This document shows, in pieces, positions 63,539 through 64,000 of a stretch of 64,000 nucleotides of DNA. Location: positions 62,001 through 126,000 of the forward strand of contig NZ_MTQD01000010.1 in the NCBI RefSeq assembly GCF_001974875.1, in the 5' to 3' direction. Source of the stretch: Pseudoalteromonas sp. EB27. GTDB taxonomy: Bacteria > Pseudomonadota > Gammaproteobacteria > Enterobacterales > Alteromonadaceae. The translations under genes were made by a program, and so were the position numbers. Numbering within the stretch: the first letter of the stretch is position 1; the number at the start of each line of letters is the position of its first letter. Below the pieces are notes generated by a model that saw only the letters and a list, made by a program, of their open reading frames with translations, searched no databases and had not been told where the DNA came from.

Positions 63539-64000
63539 TTAAGGCCTTTTACCGCAGTGCCTACAAAATAAATGGCTATTATGCTCATTTAACTGCGTTT
63601 TAATGGCCTTATTAGCTTCTAGTTTACTCAAGCCTAGTTTATAGCGTAGTTCTTCTAGGTGTTCTTGTTGAGTATCATTAAGAGTGCCGTCTTGAATTTG
63701 TTCATGTACAGCATCTTCAAAAAATTGGCGGCGTTTACGTATTTGTTCTGAAAAACTAGACGCGAGTAAACCGGTAGGTATCGCAACCATTCCCATGCTT
63801 AGTAGTGTAATTACGCCGCCGAAAAATTTACCCAATGGCGTTATAGGTACTACATCACCATAACCAACAGTCGTTAGTGTTGCCATTGCCCACCACATAG
63901 CCGCGGGAATAGAGCCAAATTTATCGGGTTGTATGTCATGCTCAATTAAATAAATTCCGCATGAAGCTAAAATAAGCACGACGGCCATAATAAAAAAAGC
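63539..64000 (-). CDS. Voltage-gated-type potassium channel, C-terminal part (cut by window edge)
   Basis: The visible part has the K+ selectivity filter TVGYGD preceded by a pore helix (PAAMWWAMATL) and followed by S6 (GGVITLLSMGMVAIPTGLLAS), then a cytoplasmic tail ending in CRHCG, a small possible metal-binding pair. The frame stays open and hydrophobic to position 64000, consistent with S5 continuing beyond the window, so the apparent ATG at 63988 is internal. The family is bacterial Kv-like six-helix channels. It is convergent with the propeller gene (16-bp gap). Confidence 0.9.
   Translation of the reverse strand, partial: AFFIMAVVLILASCGIYLIEHDIQPDKFGSIPAAMWWAMATLTTVGYGDVVPITPLGKFFGGVITLLSMGMVAIPTGLLASSFSEQIRKRRQFFEDAVHEQIQDGTLNDTQQEHLEELRYKLGLSKLEANKAIKTQLNEHNSHLFCRHCGKRP

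Overview
The window looks like chromosomal DNA of a marine gammaproteobacterium of the order Alteromonadales, most likely a Pseudoalteromonas. The evidence is the AT-rich composition, the gene order (argR/mdh divergent; ispB, rplU, rpmA, obgE; slmA, coaBC, radC, rpmB, rpmG, mutM), a secreted S8 protease with two C-terminal PPC domains, and many Alteromonadales-type DUF families. The genus is inferred from family resemblance, not from a search. Coding density is high. I see no tRNA, rRNA, CRISPR array, integrase or prophage.

Layout. 1-533: a minus-strand CsrB/RsmB-like RNA running off the left edge, with a GacA/UvrY-type palindrome upstream of it. 552-5215: Fur-box-associated Fe(III) ABC importer fbpABC, followed by a YfeX-like DyP protein lacking both distal catalytic residues. 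5223-13073: housekeeping genes (argR, mdh, ispB, rplU-rpmA, obgE, folA, galU, a peroxiredoxin) plus a small secreted protein. 13179-20944: secreted S8 protease, HI0933-type flavoprotein, membrane diguanylate cyclase, secreted S9 peptidase. 21086-27043: slmA, coaBC, radC, rpmBG, ppaC, mutM. 27048-27317: a non-coding element with inverted ends (MITE-like). 27403-30986: a four-gene minus-strand unit (CDP-glycerol-transferase-like protein, LolD-like ATPase, MacB/FtsX-like permease with a Glu-His repeat, DUF3299 protein). 31165: purC. 32391-36600: a tightly overlapping operon of cupredoxin, GGDEF-EAL protein, DUF3034 protein and a lipoprotein truncated haemoglobin. 36706-39739: capsule-type transferase, sulfurtransferase, a duplicated 116-bp sequence and two small genes. 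39738-39947: a 90-bp tandem repeat. 40006-49368: fbp, zinc metalloprotease, yggN, rapA, PIN-PhoH. 49420-54112: a hybrid histidine kinase overlapping a REC-GGDEF response regulator. 54176-64000: DUF3192 lipoprotein, D-2-hydroxyacid dehydrogenase, acyltransferase, DUF1289, a solute-binding protein, DUF3283, GNAT, a 1500-residue propeller-PAS-GGDEF-EAL sensor, and a K+ channel cut by the right edge.

How the parts may work together. Cyclic-di-GMP signalling is dense: four GGDEF proteins, two of them with EAL domains. A CsrA-sequestering RNA at the left edge is also a post-transcriptional regulator often tied to biofilm and secretion switches. Iron and heme form a second theme (fbpABC with the DyP-like protein; the exported haemoglobin beside a cupredoxin). 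The best candidates for something undescribed are the DyP-like protein without distal residues in an iron-import unit, the cupredoxin/c-di-GMP/DUF3034/haemoglobin operon, and the DUF3299 ABC exporter with a hexanucleotide-encoded metal-binding loop. All functions are inferred from sequence; no database search was run.
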